In this document: positions 1 through 8,967 of the stretch, one piece after another
How positions within the stretch are numbered: the first letter of the stretch is position 1
Layout of the letters: every line of letters starts with the position of its first letter
Assembly (NCBI GenBank): GCA_010672585.1
Contig: JAAHGF010000043.1
Location: 1-48,224, forward strand
DNA from: Okeania sp. SIO1I7
Lineage (GTDB): Bacteria > Cyanobacteriota > Cyanobacteriia > Cyanobacteriales > Microcoleaceae
Direction of reading: 5' to 3'
DNA: 48,224 bases
Notes under the pieces: model-generated
What the model saw: only the letters and a program-made list of their open reading frames with translations
What the model was told of the DNA's origin: nothing
The model's database searches: none
Program-made: the position numbers and the translations under genes

Positions 1-659
1 CCACATTCAGCAATGGTAAAAAAGTAGATGTACCAAAACCATTAAAAAAACGCGAATTAAAAAATATAGAAAATTAAGTAAATCATTATCTAAAGAAAAC
101 TCAAGGCTCTAAAAGATATGAAAAAGCCAGACTGAGGGTAGCTAAGTATTCCTTCGGAATGCTGCGCAAACATTGTAAATTAAAAGACACTAGAAGCGAT
201 TTTCTGCATAAATTATCCACCGAAATAATTCGTGAAAACCAAACAATTATTCTGGAAGATTTAAATGTTTCAGGTATGATCAAAAAGTGGTGCGACCCCG
301 CGACGACCCCAGCTCGCTTGCAGAACGCGCACCAAGAGAGCGGAAATTCTCCAGAGCAATCAGCAATCTAGGTTGGAGACAATTTCGTACATTACTTAGA
401 TAGAAGGAAAAGCAGAAAAGTACGGTCGCGAGCTAAGAGTAATTAGTCGTTGGGAAGCTACGACCCAAATCTGTTCATGTTGCCATTTTCGAGGGGGAAA
501 ATTAGACCTGAAAGTGCGAGAATGGGAGTGCCTCAACTGTGGTACAAAACACGACCGCGATGAAAACGCAGCAAATATATTAGTCGCTCCTTGGACATGC
601 CTCATCCGGAGGAGCTGCGCTAACGGAGACACAAAACGGACGTGGAGGGAAGCATCAGA
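1..659 (+). pseudogene. tnpB: Decayed TnpB (IS200/IS605 OrfB), truncated by the window edge
   Basis: Remnant of an RNA-guided nuclease/transposase accessory protein. Read across frames, the plus strand gives the TnpB core (SKRYEKARLRVAK, then TIILEDLNVSGMIK with the RuvC-II glutamate), then GWRQFRTLLR, then the C-terminal zinc finger (QICSCCHFRGGK, ECLNCGTKHDRDENAA). Frames are broken several times. One break is an insert near 148-172 carrying the dispersed short repeat GGAATGCTGCGCAAAC. Another is a GC-rich insert near 285-333 starting GTGCG and ending CGCAC, placed between IK and the following arginine. An in-frame TAG follows LLR near 400. The N-terminus lies outside the window. It is clearly non-functional. 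It resembles the remnant at 4340-5328 more than the IS at 33978-35975. Confidence 0.85.
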
Positions 660-711
660 TTAAGAATTCCCCCCATTTTACCGCGCGGGAGTGTCAATTG
701 AAAGTTTAAAT

Positions 712-814
712 ACAGCGGTTTTCAAAGTGATGAACCACATCTTCACAAGCAAAACCTTGTAGGGACTTTTCATGGAACGTCCCTACTGTAGTCTACCCAA
801 ATGAAAACCGCTGT
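712..814. repeat. MITE-like element with perfect 13-bp terminal inverted repeats
   Basis: The left end ACAGCGGTTTTCA and right end TGAAAACCGCTGT are exact inverted repeats about 100 bp apart. A nested hairpin sits inside (GTAGGGAC ... GTCCCTAC, 761-789). There is no coding potential. It fills most of the spacer between the tnpB remnant and the next gene. The rest of that spacer is AT-rich, and I see nothing else in it. Confidence 0.75.
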
Positions 815-976
815 AATACTAAAACAGTTTATTGATTATTTAATTGGTTTTATATTTTTGATTAAAAAAAATCAATATTTTTCACCCTTAGAATTTAAAA
901 ATGTGAAACAAATTGACAAAATTTAATCTAAAATCCAAATTATATTGAAAAGTTCATTGATTGCGGGAGTGAGGGT

Positions 977-2050
977 GTGCCAAAATCTGCCAATCATTTG
1001 CTAATTGGATCGACCGAAGCTTATAGTGGCAAGTCTACAATTACTTTAGGAGTAGCTCATAAGCTGCAAAAGCAAGGGATAAGCATTGCTTATGGAAAAC
1101 CCTTGGGAAACTCTTTAAATTCAGTATCTGTAGAAATGGATGCTGATGTACAGTTTATTACTGAAACTCTCAAGCTTTCAGAAAATAGTATTCGGCCAAC
1201 TCTGTTGATGCTGGATGAAAGTACTATAAAAAAGCGTTTGCTTGGAGAGGACAACACTGACTATCAAGAATCTCTAGCCCAATATCTACAGGTAGAAGGA
1301 GGAGATTTAGTTATATTAGAAGGACCAAGTAACTTAGATGAGGGTAATCTATTTCAATTATCCCTAGTACAAGTTGCGGAAATTCTGAATGCTTCCGTAA
1401 TTTTGGTTACTCGTCCAAATTCAGGGTCTTATATAGACTCTTTACTCTCAGCTAAACAACGTTTGGGTAGTTCCCTGTTGGGTGTGGTAATCAATGATGT
1501 ACCACTAGCAGCACAGGAAACAGTAACTACTTTAGTGAGACCTTTTCTAGAGTCTAGGAACATTCCTGTATTAGGAATATTGCCGAGAAGCAGTCTCTTA
1601 CGCAGTGTCACAGTGGCAGAATTAGTGAAGCAATTAAACGCCCAGGTACTTTGTCGCCCTGACCGCCTGGATTTAATGGTAGAAAGCTTGACAATTGGTG
1701 CAATGAATGTTAGTGCAGCTATAAAATATTTCCGTAAAGCTACAAATATGGCAGTAGTTACCGGAGGCGATCGTACAGACATTCAACTAGCAGCTTTAGA
1801 GACTTCTACCCATTGTCTAATTTTAACTGGGCAACTACCTCCGGATGAGTTAGTGCTAAGTCGTGCTGAGTATGTGGAAGTACCTGTGTTGTCAGTGGAC
1901 TGTGATACTCTATCTACTGTAGAAATTATAGATAGAACTTTTGGTAGTGTCCGTCTACACGAACCTGCGAAAGTGGAATGTGTCAATAGACTAATGGCAC
2001 AAGGCTTCGACTTTGAGCATTTGCTTAGTCATTTTCAGCTAGGGGTTTAG
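977..2050 (+). CDS. BioD-like P-loop / DRTGG domain protein (phosphotransacetylase-family N-terminal type)
   Basis: A 357-residue protein. It opens with a dethiobiotin-synthetase-like P-loop (GSTEAYSGKST, residues 11-21) and a BioD-type ATPase fold to about residue 210 (VILEGPSNLDEG, VVINDVPL). A DRTGG-type domain follows around residues 215-330 (AVVTGGDRTDIQLAAL). The same pair of domains precedes the catalytic domain in some long phosphotransacetylases, but the acetyltransferase domain is absent here, as in the stand-alone cyanobacterial form. The role is unknown; a nucleotide-sensing regulator is plausible. The start is GTG at 977, preceded by GGGAGTGAGG. It looks monocistronic and intact, among decayed genes. 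Confidence 0.85.
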   Translation: MPKSANHLLIGSTEAYSGKSTITLGVAHKLQKQGISIAYGKPLGNSLNSVSVEMDADVQFITETLKLSENSIRPTLLMLDESTIKKRLLGEDNTDYQESLAQYLQVEGGDLVILEGPSNLDEGNLFQLSLVQVAEILNASVILVTRPNSGSYIDSLLSAKQRLGSSLLGVVINDVPLAAQETVTTLVRPFLESRNIPVLGILPRSSLLRSVTVAELVKQLNAQVLCRPDRLDLMVESLTIGAMNVSAAIKYFRKATNMAVVTGGDRTDIQLAALETSTHCLILTGQLPPDELVLSRAEYVEVPVLSVDCDTLSTVEIIDRTFGSVRLHEPAKVECVNRLMAQGFDFEHLLSHFQLGV

Positions 2051-2061
2051 TCAGAAAATTA

Positions 2062-3201
2062 TTACTCCTGACTCCTGGTGCCGTGGAAATCCATTGGTAC
2101 GACTTTTGGCAAGGCTAGCTGACAAATAGGTTCGGCATCTAAGTTAGAAGCATCAAATATCCAGACCTCACTACAGTTCCGCTCACCGTCAAAAATAACA
2201 GTTAATACCCATCCTTTATGAGAATCTTCAGCATCAGGGGCATAGATAGGTTCCATTGGGTAGTAATTTGGCCTTAAGTCGGTTGTAGTGAGGATATTTT
2301 TTTGATGGTCGAAACAGGCGATCGCCCCAAACATTTCTTGACTAATATCATGTCCGGTTGAATACTTACACTTTGGAGGAAGACCCGCTCTCATACTCCA
2401 GTCTTAGACCAGGGACTAAAGCTAGTGTGGATGACCCGAAAATATCCATTGCGTTCGGGAAGGTCTCGAAAGGGGATGCCAGCCCGAAATCTATCAAGCA
2501 CCGCTTCGAGGAACAAACGGTTATTTTGGGCTTTTACTCCCATCGAACCAGGGCGACCAGGTAGCAGGCCTTTGATAGGTTCCCATTGGTGATCACCTAG
2601 AGCATAGCGCCGAGTCATTGCGTTCCTTTGAAACTAAAAACTATCTGATTAGTCAAATATACATATCAACAACTTTTTGTCAACTCTTTTAATTGATGAC
2701 ATGCCCTAGTTCAAAAGTTGCCAAGGTTTCCAAATTGAGAGGGGATGTCCACCTGAACATAGTGCTAAAAGCCGATCTGGCAAAGCCAAAACATAACAAA
2801 ACATAAGTATTCGCAGCATTTTTGATTGGTTGAGTGAGCTTATCCTACAGATTTCCTGGAGGGTTCATTCCATAGTCACCAAAAATAAATCTTTTTTTTT
2901 CTGTCTCAAGGTGATACCCTGCTGTTTGGACATAAAAATAAGTAGTCCAAGGTTCTTGATTTTCCAGAAAAGAAGAATTAAAATGCAGTGCTAGAATTTC
3001 ACCATCTCCATCAAACCAATGTCCTACTTGTTGTTGATTACGGGATAATCTAGCAGGACCATTTCTATATAAACAACCTTTCAGTCCAGAGGGGACAACA
3101 CCAGAAATAATTGGTAGGGGAGTAGGAGAAAATTCTTGAGCTGGTTGAGCAAAAGCCTTTGCCCATGCTGGAGTTTTTAGTGATTGATTTTTAACGATCA
3201 A
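2062..3201 (-). pseudogene. Carotenoid cleavage oxygenase, internally deleted and interrupted
   Basis: Remnant of an RPE65-type carotenoid oxygenase, the non-heme iron enzymes that cleave carotenoids to apocarotenals or retinal. The N-terminal part (2845-3201) reads LKGCLYRNGPARLSR, then WFDGDGEI, then FGDYGMNPPGNL and a stop. Decayed frames continue the family sequence to about 2700 (PIKNAANT, NLETLATF). The C-terminal part (2062-2358) reads FGAIACFD, then YAPDAEDSHKGWVLT, and ends with PMDFHGT, the typical C-terminal histidine region. Roughly the central third, holding other iron-binding histidines, is missing and replaced by an IS5-family remnant. It cannot make an active enzyme. Confidence 0.88.
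2348..2640 (-). mobile_element. IS5-family (DUF4096-type) insertion remnant inside the carotenoid oxygenase
   Basis: The minus strand 2391-2618 encodes 75 residues typical of the N-terminus of IS5-group transposases (MTRRYALGDHQWE, AGIPFRDLPERNG, then WSKTGV). The next codon, usually Trp in these proteins, is TGA, followed by ERVF. The catalytic DDE region is deleted. The terminal motif ATGTCCGGTTGAATA at 2350 recurs at 38311, and its core ATGTCCGG recurs at 20449, so this looks like an internally deleted IS that also spawned small non-autonomous copies. Confidence 0.75.
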
Positions 3202-3290
3202 TTGTTATTTTTCCTACAAATTATAGATGTACAAAAATATATTTAATTGTTATAATCCTTTAGGCAATTTTATTACAGTAGATAAAATCT

Positions 3291-3794
3291 TTGAGTCAAT
3301 CAATTGATATTCCCAAGGTAGATGATTTTTTAGAGGAACTTTTAGCAATCCAACAAACAGGTTCTAAACGAATTGCTATTTTGGGTTCTCGTCATGTTCC
3401 TATTACTCATCAACAATTAATTGAGTTGTTAAGTTATGCCTTGGTTTTAGGATCGAATCATGTTATTACATCAGGTGCAACAGGTACTAATTTAGCAGTA
3501 GTTCGGGGGGCAATGAGAGCCGATCCTAACTTAGTTACTGTTATTTTACCTCAAAGTATGAAACGGCAACCAAGAGAATCTCGCCAGCAATTGGATAAGG
3601 TTATTCATTTAGTGGAAAATCCTAAAAACGACCAATTATCTTTAGCTGAAGCAAGCTCTATTTGTAACCAGGAAATTATTTCTCGATGCCAACAGCTTAT
3701 TTGCTTTGCTTTTCACGAAAGTAATACTCTGTTGAAGACTTGTCAAGATGCAGAAGAACAACGTAAAGTAGTAACTCTGTTCTATCTAGATTAA
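3291..3794 (+). CDS. DprA-like DNA recombination-mediator protein A (cyanobacterial Rossmann family)
   Basis: A 167-residue, apparently full-length protein of the cyanobacterial DNA recombination-mediator protein A type. Family features visible are KRIAILGSRHVPITHQQ, the glycine-rich SGATGTN and RGAMRADPN, consistent with a DprA/LOG-like Rossmann fold. By analogy with DprA it may load RecA on single-stranded DNA, but this short form lacks the extra domains of classic DprA and its role is inferred. The start is TTG at 3291 (no in-frame ATG upstream), which fits the family N-terminus (SQSIDIPKVDD). It ends 14 bp before the MAPEG gene. Confidence 0.82.
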   Translation: MSQSIDIPKVDDFLEELLAIQQTGSKRIAILGSRHVPITHQQLIELLSYALVLGSNHVITSGATGTNLAVVRGAMRADPNLVTVILPQSMKRQPRESRQQLDKVIHLVENPKNDQLSLAEASSICNQEIISRCQQLICFAFHESNTLLKTCQDAEEQRKVVTLFYLD

Positions 3795-3808
3795 CATAGC
3801 GAAAAAAA

Positions 3809-4231
3809 ATGAGTTTGTTGGAGTTACCAGCATCATCGATATTACTAGATTCCATAGTAATAGCAGTAGTGCTAGTCTACGCACCTTTTTTAGTAGTAGC
3901 CTACGGTCGTGTTAAAGTAGGCTATGACTTGGGTGCGCCTCGGGCTATGTTTGAAAAATTGCCTGATTATGCTAAGAGGGCAACCTGGGCACATCAAAAT
4001 TCTTTTGAAACTTTTATTGTGTTTACAGCAGCATCTTTGATGGCATATTTAACACAACAAGATTCTATTTGGGCAATAGGAGCGGCAGTTGCTTTTGTCG
4101 TTGGGCGATTTTTTTATTCGATATTTTATATTTTGAATGTGCCGATCGGGCGATCGCTAATGTTTGTTGTTAGCTCTTCTGGTACTACTATTTTATTTAT
4201 TCTCAGTTTGATTAGTATTAATAATTTTTAA
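3809..4231 (+). CDS. MAPEG-family membrane protein
   Basis: A 140-residue integral membrane protein with about four hydrophobic helices (residues 13-33, 68-84, 87-107, 114-136). MAPEG signatures visible are RATWAHQNSFETF and VGRFFYSIFY. The family includes microsomal glutathione transferases and prostaglandin/leukotriene synthases; bacterial members are mostly uncharacterised, so the substrate is unknown. It follows the DprA-like gene closely on the same strand and may be co-transcribed. The start is ATG at 3809. Confidence 0.88.
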   Translation: MSLLELPASSILLDSIVIAVVLVYAPFLVVAYGRVKVGYDLGAPRAMFEKLPDYAKRATWAHQNSFETFIVFTAASLMAYLTQQDSIWAIGAAVAFVVGRFFYSIFYILNVPIGRSLMFVVSSSGTTILFILSLISINNF

Positions 4232-4339
4232 TCCCATGTCCCAAGAATTCCCCATCCCTCTATAGGGTTGCCCAGGGATTTGGAGCAGTTATTGCCCTAA
4301 TTGGAACACCCACATCTCCTCCCAAAAAGACTTTTGAGC

Positions 4340-5328
4340 GCAAACCCTATTTAGTCTAAACTCCAGTCATAAGCGACCACGTCGTTAGAGTGGACTACGC
4401 AGCGCGCCAGTCTCTTGGGGTGTTCTTCACGTTGCCTACTTATTTTTAGGTGTACTCGACCTAGTTTATTGATGGCTTTGAAGGGGTTGGCACTGCCTTG
4501 ATGCTTGCGAGAAACGCGACGTTGACAGAACTTCATTAGTTTCTCGCTTTTTCTGTAGAATCGTGGGTATGGTTCAGTCTTGCCATCTGAGTCGGTGTAG
4601 AATTCTTTGAATCCAACATCCAACCGTGACTCTCGTCTGACCAGTCTCACTCGTTTCATCTTCTCAACCGGATAGAATGCTAAGTCCCAGCCTCCAATTA
4701 GTTTGAGTTTACCGAATTATTAATTATTAATTATTAATAATTAAATAATTCGCGCCTTGAAGCTGACCCTTTTAAGGGGGAAAAAGCGGTCGTTAGCGTA
4801 GCTTCCCGCAGGGTGGGATGGCGAGGTCTTTTCGCCATATCCAATCGACCAAGAGAAGAAATAATATCTCCTGATATTCAATTGCGTAACGGTTAAAACC
4901 CGAGGTAATTATCCATTATCCATTATCAATTAATGAACAATCCCTTTTTTGTCGGTAAATTCAATGTGTTTGGGATTTAATAACTTCCAACCAGATGTTT
5001 TATATTCAACAGAGCGGCTACGTTTTTTGAACTGTGGGTATCCCTTCTTACCAGGGATGTTGTTCTTGCAATTCTCAAAAAAACGAGCAATTGCTGACCA
5101 ACATCATTCTACAGACGCCTGGCAAGGATGGGAGTTTAAATTTTTCACAAAGGGATACATAGCACGCAGTTCAGTGTTGTACCTATACAGCTATTTTCTA
5201 CTTATCCCAATGTTGTCTATCCAAAATCTCAAGCAGCAATTTCTGACGAATTGACCCGTCCGGATTGCTTCATCAATCGCTTGATATTGCTGAGGTTTTC
5301 CTTTGACCTTGAATTCGTAGACGATCAT
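4340..5328 (-). pseudogene. tnpB: TnpB (IS605 OrfB) split by a small repeat insertion
   Basis: From 5328 down, the minus strand gives the TnpB N-terminus (MIVYEFKVKGKPQQYQAIDE, RNCCLRFWIDNIG), a premature stop, then KKGYPQFKKRSRSVEYKTSG and HIEFTDKKG. The reading is interrupted between about 4938 and 4717 by a roughly 220-bp element. It resumes with KLKLIGGWDLAFYP and RKSEKLMKFCQRRVSRKHQG, then VVHSNDVVAYD, before the sequence ends near 4350. The C-terminal nuclease half and zinc finger are missing. The plus-strand frame at 4949-5254 is only its antisense. Confidence 0.85.
4717..4938. repeat. MITE-like element inserted in tnpB (family also at 7827-7970)
   Basis: An insert of about 220 bp bounded by AT-rich repeats: TTAATTATTAATTATT on the left and AATTATCCATTATCCATTA on the right. 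It contains CCATATCCAATCGACCAAG and a GGTAATTATCCATTATCC module that recur at 7890-7970. A GC-rich core (AGCTTCCCGCAGGGTGGGATGG) recurs near 46850. Reading through it restores the TnpB protein on both sides, which defines it as an insertion. Confidence 0.7.
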
Positions 5329-5369
5329 AACTCCGATACTGGCTTGCTTAGGGTAGATTTAATATTTTT

Positions 5370-5458
5370 AGGACTTACGCAGATACGCTATATATAGCGC
5401 TCAAAACTATTGTCCAATAGTCTTTGGACTCTGTACATAGTGCCTTTGCATAAGTCCT
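5370..5458. repeat. 89-bp MITE-like element with AGGACTTACGCA ends
   Basis: The left end AGGACTTACGCA and right end TGCATAAGTCCT form a near-perfect 12-bp inverted repeat (one mismatch). Inside lies the small palindrome CTATTGTCCAATAG, whose reverse complement is found in every unit of the tandem array at 11377-12100. It has no coding capacity. Confidence 0.7.
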
Positions 5459-5595
5459 GATTTTAGCACGTTCAGTCCAATTTTGGGGACTCGATTTAAG
5501 TTGACCGTCCTTCTAGGAGGAGGCTTGAAACCCTCTTTTCTTGGTCAAATCCGGTGCTGATTCTTATTCTTAACAGACTCACTTCTAGTCTACTT

Positions 5596-5690
5596 CATAT
5601 CAAATTTGCCTAATTGCTGAAAGATACAATTGTCTCATCACAAAGATTTCAGCTATTTTTTTGTGAGGTTGTTTAACCGGATTTGATGTA
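5596..5690. repeat. Imperfect inverted repeat downstream of the hydrogenase-protease gene
   Basis: ATCAAAT near 5600 pairs with ATTTGAT near 5682. A nested pair (GCTGAAA / TTTCAGC, about 5617-5653) could fold into a hairpin just past the end of the minus-strand gene at 5703. It may be a degenerate MITE or act as a transcript-end structure; the evidence is weak. Confidence 0.35.
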
Positions 5691-5702
5691 ATTATTATTT
5701 GT

Positions 5703-6248
5703 CTAAAGGGTGATGCTCTGCCAATAGTTTTTCAACTTTTGCTTAACAACAATTTGTTGAATTTGTGCTAAAGCATCTGTAATTCCTTGGGATGTTTCCC
5801 TCGAAAAATCTTCTCCAAATTCAAAATTAACTGCGGGTATTAATATCCACCAAGCTGGAGGCACATTGTTATAAACAAATTGACTAAGAGCAAGTAGCGA
5901 TCGCGGGTCTCCAGTATGCCCAATATTTAAACCCTGACTCTCAAGTTCCCCTCTTTCTGGAGTGTGGGAAGTGTGGGAAGTGTGGGGAGAGGGGGGAGTT
6001 TGGGGAGAGGGGGGAACGCAAAGTTGATGTATTTGTAAACCTTGTTCAGAAGTTGCCGGATAAGCATCCACAAAAATCACTAATTCTGCTTGAGATATAG
6101 GTTCTGCAAATTCTGGGGTAAGTTGATGAACAGGGAGCGATCGCACATTGGGCAACTTCCATTCCGCCACCAACTCTGCCACCTGTTGACCAGCACCATC
6201 ATCACTGCGGAGGGTATTACCGTAACCTATGATTAATATTTTCGCCAT
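5703..6248 (-). CDS. HoxW-like hydrogenase maturation protease
   Basis: A 181-residue member of the HycI/HybD/HoxW endopeptidases, which clip the C-terminal tail of a [NiFe]-hydrogenase large subunit after nickel insertion. Visible are the nickel-sensing N-terminal motif IIGYGNTLRSDDGAG, the second acidic motif VIFVDAYPA and the HoxW-type HTGDPRSLLAL with PPAWWILIPAVNFEFG. It is more HoxW-like than the HupW at 40035, which suggests a bidirectional Hox hydrogenase elsewhere; no hox gene is in this window. Between residues about 75 and 105 is a low-complexity insert (PPSPQTPPSPHTSHTSHT) encoded by a G-rich short tandem repeat, which may be a recent expansion in a surface loop. The start is ATG at 6248. 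Confidence 0.85.
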   Translation of the reverse strand: MAKILIIGYGNTLRSDDGAGQQVAELVAEWKLPNVRSLPVHQLTPEFAEPISQAELVIFVDAYPATSEQGLQIHQLCVPPSPQTPPSPHTSHTSHTPERGELESQGLNIGHTGDPRSLLALSQFVYNNVPPAWWILIPAVNFEFGEDFSRETSQGITDALAQIQQIVVKQKLKNYWQSITL

Positions 6249-6377
6249 TAATAAATAGATATCTCCAATAATAAAAAATCAAATCAATTATCCCAGTCTT
6301 ATTCATCAATTATTTCTCCCTACTTCCTACTGCCTATTTGAAGATTTAGGGTGCGGAATATGCACCAAAATTTTCAA

Positions 6378-7265
6378 CTATTCAGTATATAGTTTTCGCA
6401 ATTCATCCATTGAGGAAATCTGGGGAATTTGAGAAACAATAGTCTCTAACAATTTCACATCATCTATTTTTGAAATATCTGATAAAATTCCCACATATTC
6501 ATCACCAAATTTGAGTTTTAATCCCATTTCAATTGCCAATAATAACGCCTGTTTAATTTGAGCGTCTTTTTGGGATATTTCAAGGTTTTTTTCTGTTGCT
6601 ATTTCATCTCCTGTTTTAATTACATTCCCATCAGCATCGCACCAACGTAACCAAGTACCATTAATATTTTCAAATACACCATTCCATAGAGTTAGTCCCA
6701 AATTAACATGGGCAAACCAAGCATCATTTTTAGGAAGGTAAGAATTAATTTGTAGTTGAAATACTTGCAGTACATTTTCGCTGAGTTTTTGCAATGGATC
6801 GTAGACAACATAATAAGGAATTCCTAACTTTGCATAGTCCGTTAATTTACTTCCTAATTCATTGCCGGGAGTGGGATAAACAATTTCTATTACGACATCT
6901 GGTGCTTTGCCAAATTCCCAGAATAAATAAGAACGAACATTACGTTTCCACCATTCTTTCTCACCAATAATATTCAAACTTAAAAACATATCCGGCACAA
7001 TTCCTGAATCTCGGAGATGAGAAAATAAACCTACATTGGCAGCAACAATAAAAGGAACATTTATAGGTATTTCCGCACCACTATAAAATACAGTTGTGAG
7101 TAAACGTTGTTGTTTTTCATTAATAAAACTATCCAAGGGAGCATCATCCTCCAGAATCATGTGACTGGTGTCTGGTTCTCCATGGGGGAAGTGAGTATCA
7201 TTCTCCAGAATCATATTATTGGTGTCTGGATATTCATGGGGCAGAATAGTCAATTTTTCTGACAT
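6378..7265 (-). CDS. Uma2-family (DUF820) PD-(D/E)XK nuclease-like protein
   Basis: A 295-residue Uma2-family protein, a restriction-endonuclease-like fold heavily expanded in cyanobacteria. Core motifs are VPDMFLSL, APDVVIEIVYPTPGNE and KLTDYAKLGIPYYVVYD, matching the PD and ExV/K-type active-site strands. The C-terminus is a helical tail with Q/E/K-rich segments. Near the N-terminus a short peptide is duplicated (PDTNNMILENDTHFPHGE then PDTSHMILEDDAP, residues 14-43), a small tandem gene duplication. The biological role of Uma2 proteins is unproven. The start is ATG at 7265, preceded by GGAGGT. Confidence 0.85.
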   Translation of the reverse strand: MSEKLTILPHEYPDTNNMILENDTHFPHGEPDTSHMILEDDAPLDSFINEKQQRLLTTVFYSGAEIPINVPFIVAANVGLFSHLRDSGIVPDMFLSLNIIGEKEWWKRNVRSYLFWEFGKAPDVVIEIVYPTPGNELGSKLTDYAKLGIPYYVVYDPLQKLSENVLQVFQLQINSYLPKNDAWFAHVNLGLTLWNGVFENINGTWLRWCDADGNVIKTGDEIATEKNLEISQKDAQIKQALLLAIEMGLKLKFGDEYVGILSDISKIDDVKLLETIVSQIPQISSMDELRKLYTE

Positions 7266-7403
7266 AATTACCTCCAGATTAATTGGGATTTTTTTAATAT
7301 ATTATATACGAAATTAAACCTAAAAAAACCTTACTAATGTTGTAAGTATTTAGCCATCAGCTATTGGTTTTAGTTTAGGATAAATATGATTTATTAAAAA
7401 ATT

Positions 7404-7668
7404 GGCGTTGCTGATTCTGGGTATGATTTTGCCCCCCTACCCCCCCAAAATTGGGGGGAATAAAATTCTAAAAGTCCCCCTTTAATCCCCCTCCCGTCCC
7501 CCTTGGAAATCCCCCTCCCGTCCCCCTTGGGAAGGGGGAAAGCCAGAGGATGCTGCGCATTTGAAGGATGGGAAGCCAGAAGATGCTGCGCTTTTTGTTG
7601 AATGGGGGATTTAGGGGGCTTGAGAACAACCAAACAATCGCACATTCATAGTTCAATTCAGCAACACC
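7404..7668. repeat. GGCGTTGCTGA inverted-repeat element, copy 1
   Basis: A 265-bp non-coding element with ends GGCGTTGCTGA and TCAGCAACACC. It contains a GGGGG-rich hairpin core and an internal duplicated GCCAGA(A/G)GATGCTGCGC segment. Copies lie at 24836-25043 (same orientation) and 40512-40757 (inverted). Reading frames in it (GCGIKGG-like low-complexity peptides) are repeat-derived and not called as genes. Confidence 0.85.
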
Positions 7669-7683
7669 AAAAAATTTAACTGT

Positions 7684-8355
7684 TCAATTGTTTAATGGGT
7701 AAACTTAAAATAGCTAAAATCTTAGAAACATTTATATCTTCTGCATTTTCAATGACTAATTCCTCATTATCAATGGCAACATTTTGACCAAAAAGTTTGA
7801 GAAAGCGCCAGATACGACCAGTCTTCAACAATTAATAATTACCTATCTTTGTAAAAAAAAGATTGGCTAAAAGGATTTTTTTTCTTTTCTTGGTCGATTG
7901 GATATTTCCTTATATTCAATTCTGTTCCAGTTTAAACCAGAGGTAATTATCCATTATCCATTAATGAAAGGAGTTTCTATTTCTAAAGTGAACTCTGAAA
8001 CACTCAAAATGTAGTAACAAAACCTATTTAGCCCGCTGGTAATATCGACATTAAATATCTACCATAAAAGAAACTAATTTTACCATCAAATATTTCTCTA
8101 ATTTCTATCAACAAGGGTGCAATAATTAACTCCGTTTGCGGAGCATTCCGTCAGGAAACGAGCTTTTTCAGTATTATTATCAAAAGCAACTTTGAGATTA
8201 GGCTTCAGAGTCATTTTCAAATATTCACTCGGTTCAACTAACTCGATATTAGGAAACAGATTAATCATATTAATACTAAGGTCAAAACTGGCTTGAGCTT
8301 GATTAATAGTTTGAAAATCACTGTAAGCCATTTTTACATATTCCTTGAATCCCAA
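7684..8355 (-). pseudogene. Broken nuclease-like hypothetical (cyanobacterial FTLE..NTEKARSE.. family)
   Basis: The N-terminus (MAYSDFQTINQAQASFDLS, EPSEYLKMTL, NTEKAR) matches a family of cyanobacterial proteins thought to carry a restriction-endonuclease-like fold; I know it only as hypothetical. After NTEKAR an insert of about 25 bp (8131-8157, holding GGAATGCTCCGCAAACG) shifts the frame. The original frame then reads IIAPLLIEIREIFDGKISFF. A further frameshift gives NVDITSGLNRFCYYILSVS. An element of about 145 bp (7827-7970) splits the gene, and the C-terminus resumes as TGRIWRFLKLFGQNVAID and ends at 7684. At least three independent lesions make it non-functional. Confidence 0.75.
7827..7970. 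repeat. MITE-like insertion in the nuclease-like pseudogene
   Basis: The left end is TTAATAATTACC. The right end, reverse-complemented, is TTAATGGATAATGGATAATTACC. It shares CTTGGTCGATTGGATAT and the AAACC-GAGGTAATTATCCATTATCC module with the insertion at 4717-4938. Protein homology continues on both sides, which delimits the insert to within about 10 bp. Confidence 0.65.
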
Positions 8356-8494
8356 AATAATAATAACTAAATTGTTAACTGACCGGAATAGCGATCGCTC
8401 ATTTATCTTTTTTTGTTAGTTAGTTTAGTAGGGGTTTTATCTCTCAACCCTGACAATGTTGAATTGTACCAATACTACCAGATTTTATATGAGA

Positions 8495-8632
8495 TATAGC
8501 AATTATCGAATCGATGAGGTACACTTACGATCCCCCTAAATCCCCCTTTTCAAGGGGGACTTTGAAGTTCTCCCCTTCTTAAGGCTAGGGGGAATCGAAT
8601 ATCTGTACCTCACAGATTAAAGAATTGCTATA
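8495..8632. repeat. 138-bp MITE-like element with TATAGCAATT ends
   Basis: The left end TATAGCAATT...AATC..TGAGGTAC and the reverse complement of the right end match over about 28 bp with a short mismatch block. The core is a CCCCCT/AGGGGG hairpin. It occupies most of the 340-bp spacer before the gene pair at 8695. Confidence 0.75.
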
Positions 8633-8694
8633 GCTAATTTATTCTTACTTCTGTTATTATAAATAAACAATCCTTTTTTTGGAGCATAATATTG

Positions 8695-8967
8695 ATGGAA
8701 ACACTCTTATTAAGTTATGAAGAAGTTGGGAAGATTGCTGAACAGCTTTATCAAAATAGTATCCGCGCTGCTGTTTAAACACCAGATAATATAGGCAAAA
8801 TGGTGATTATTGATATTGAAACGGGGGATTATTCTGTTGATAAAGATGGTTTAAAAGCAGCAGATTATCTCTATGATAAAAATCCCCTAGCTAGATTATT
8901 TGGCATTCGTATTGGATATAAGGTAGCTGTCTCTTTTTGTGGTAATATGGAGCGTGTTAACGAGTGA
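8695..8967 (+). pseudogene. Paralog of the 90-residue gene at 16381, with an in-frame stop
   Basis: About 92% identical by eye to the gene at 16381-16650, including upstream sequence (ACAATCC...GGAGCATAA). Codon 28 is TAA where the paralog has GAA, so the protein stops at about residue 27. The rest of the frame (DNIGKMVIIDIETGDYS, ARLFGIRIGYKVAVSF) is open to TGA at 8967. That stop overlaps the GTG start of the aspartic protease gene, so translational coupling of the second gene is now probably lost or reduced. The function is unknown. Confidence 0.75.

Noticed and set aside
4949-5254. Plus-strand 101-codon frame
   Set aside because: It is the complement of a decayed tnpB and has no independent protein character.
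5703-6248. Part of a hox operon
   Set aside because: No hoxEFUYH gene lies in the window; the neighbours are a Uma2 gene and transposon remnants.
7394-7656. Low-complexity minus-strand frames
   Set aside because: They lie wholly in a three-copy inverted-repeat element and are not conserved in frame between its copies.
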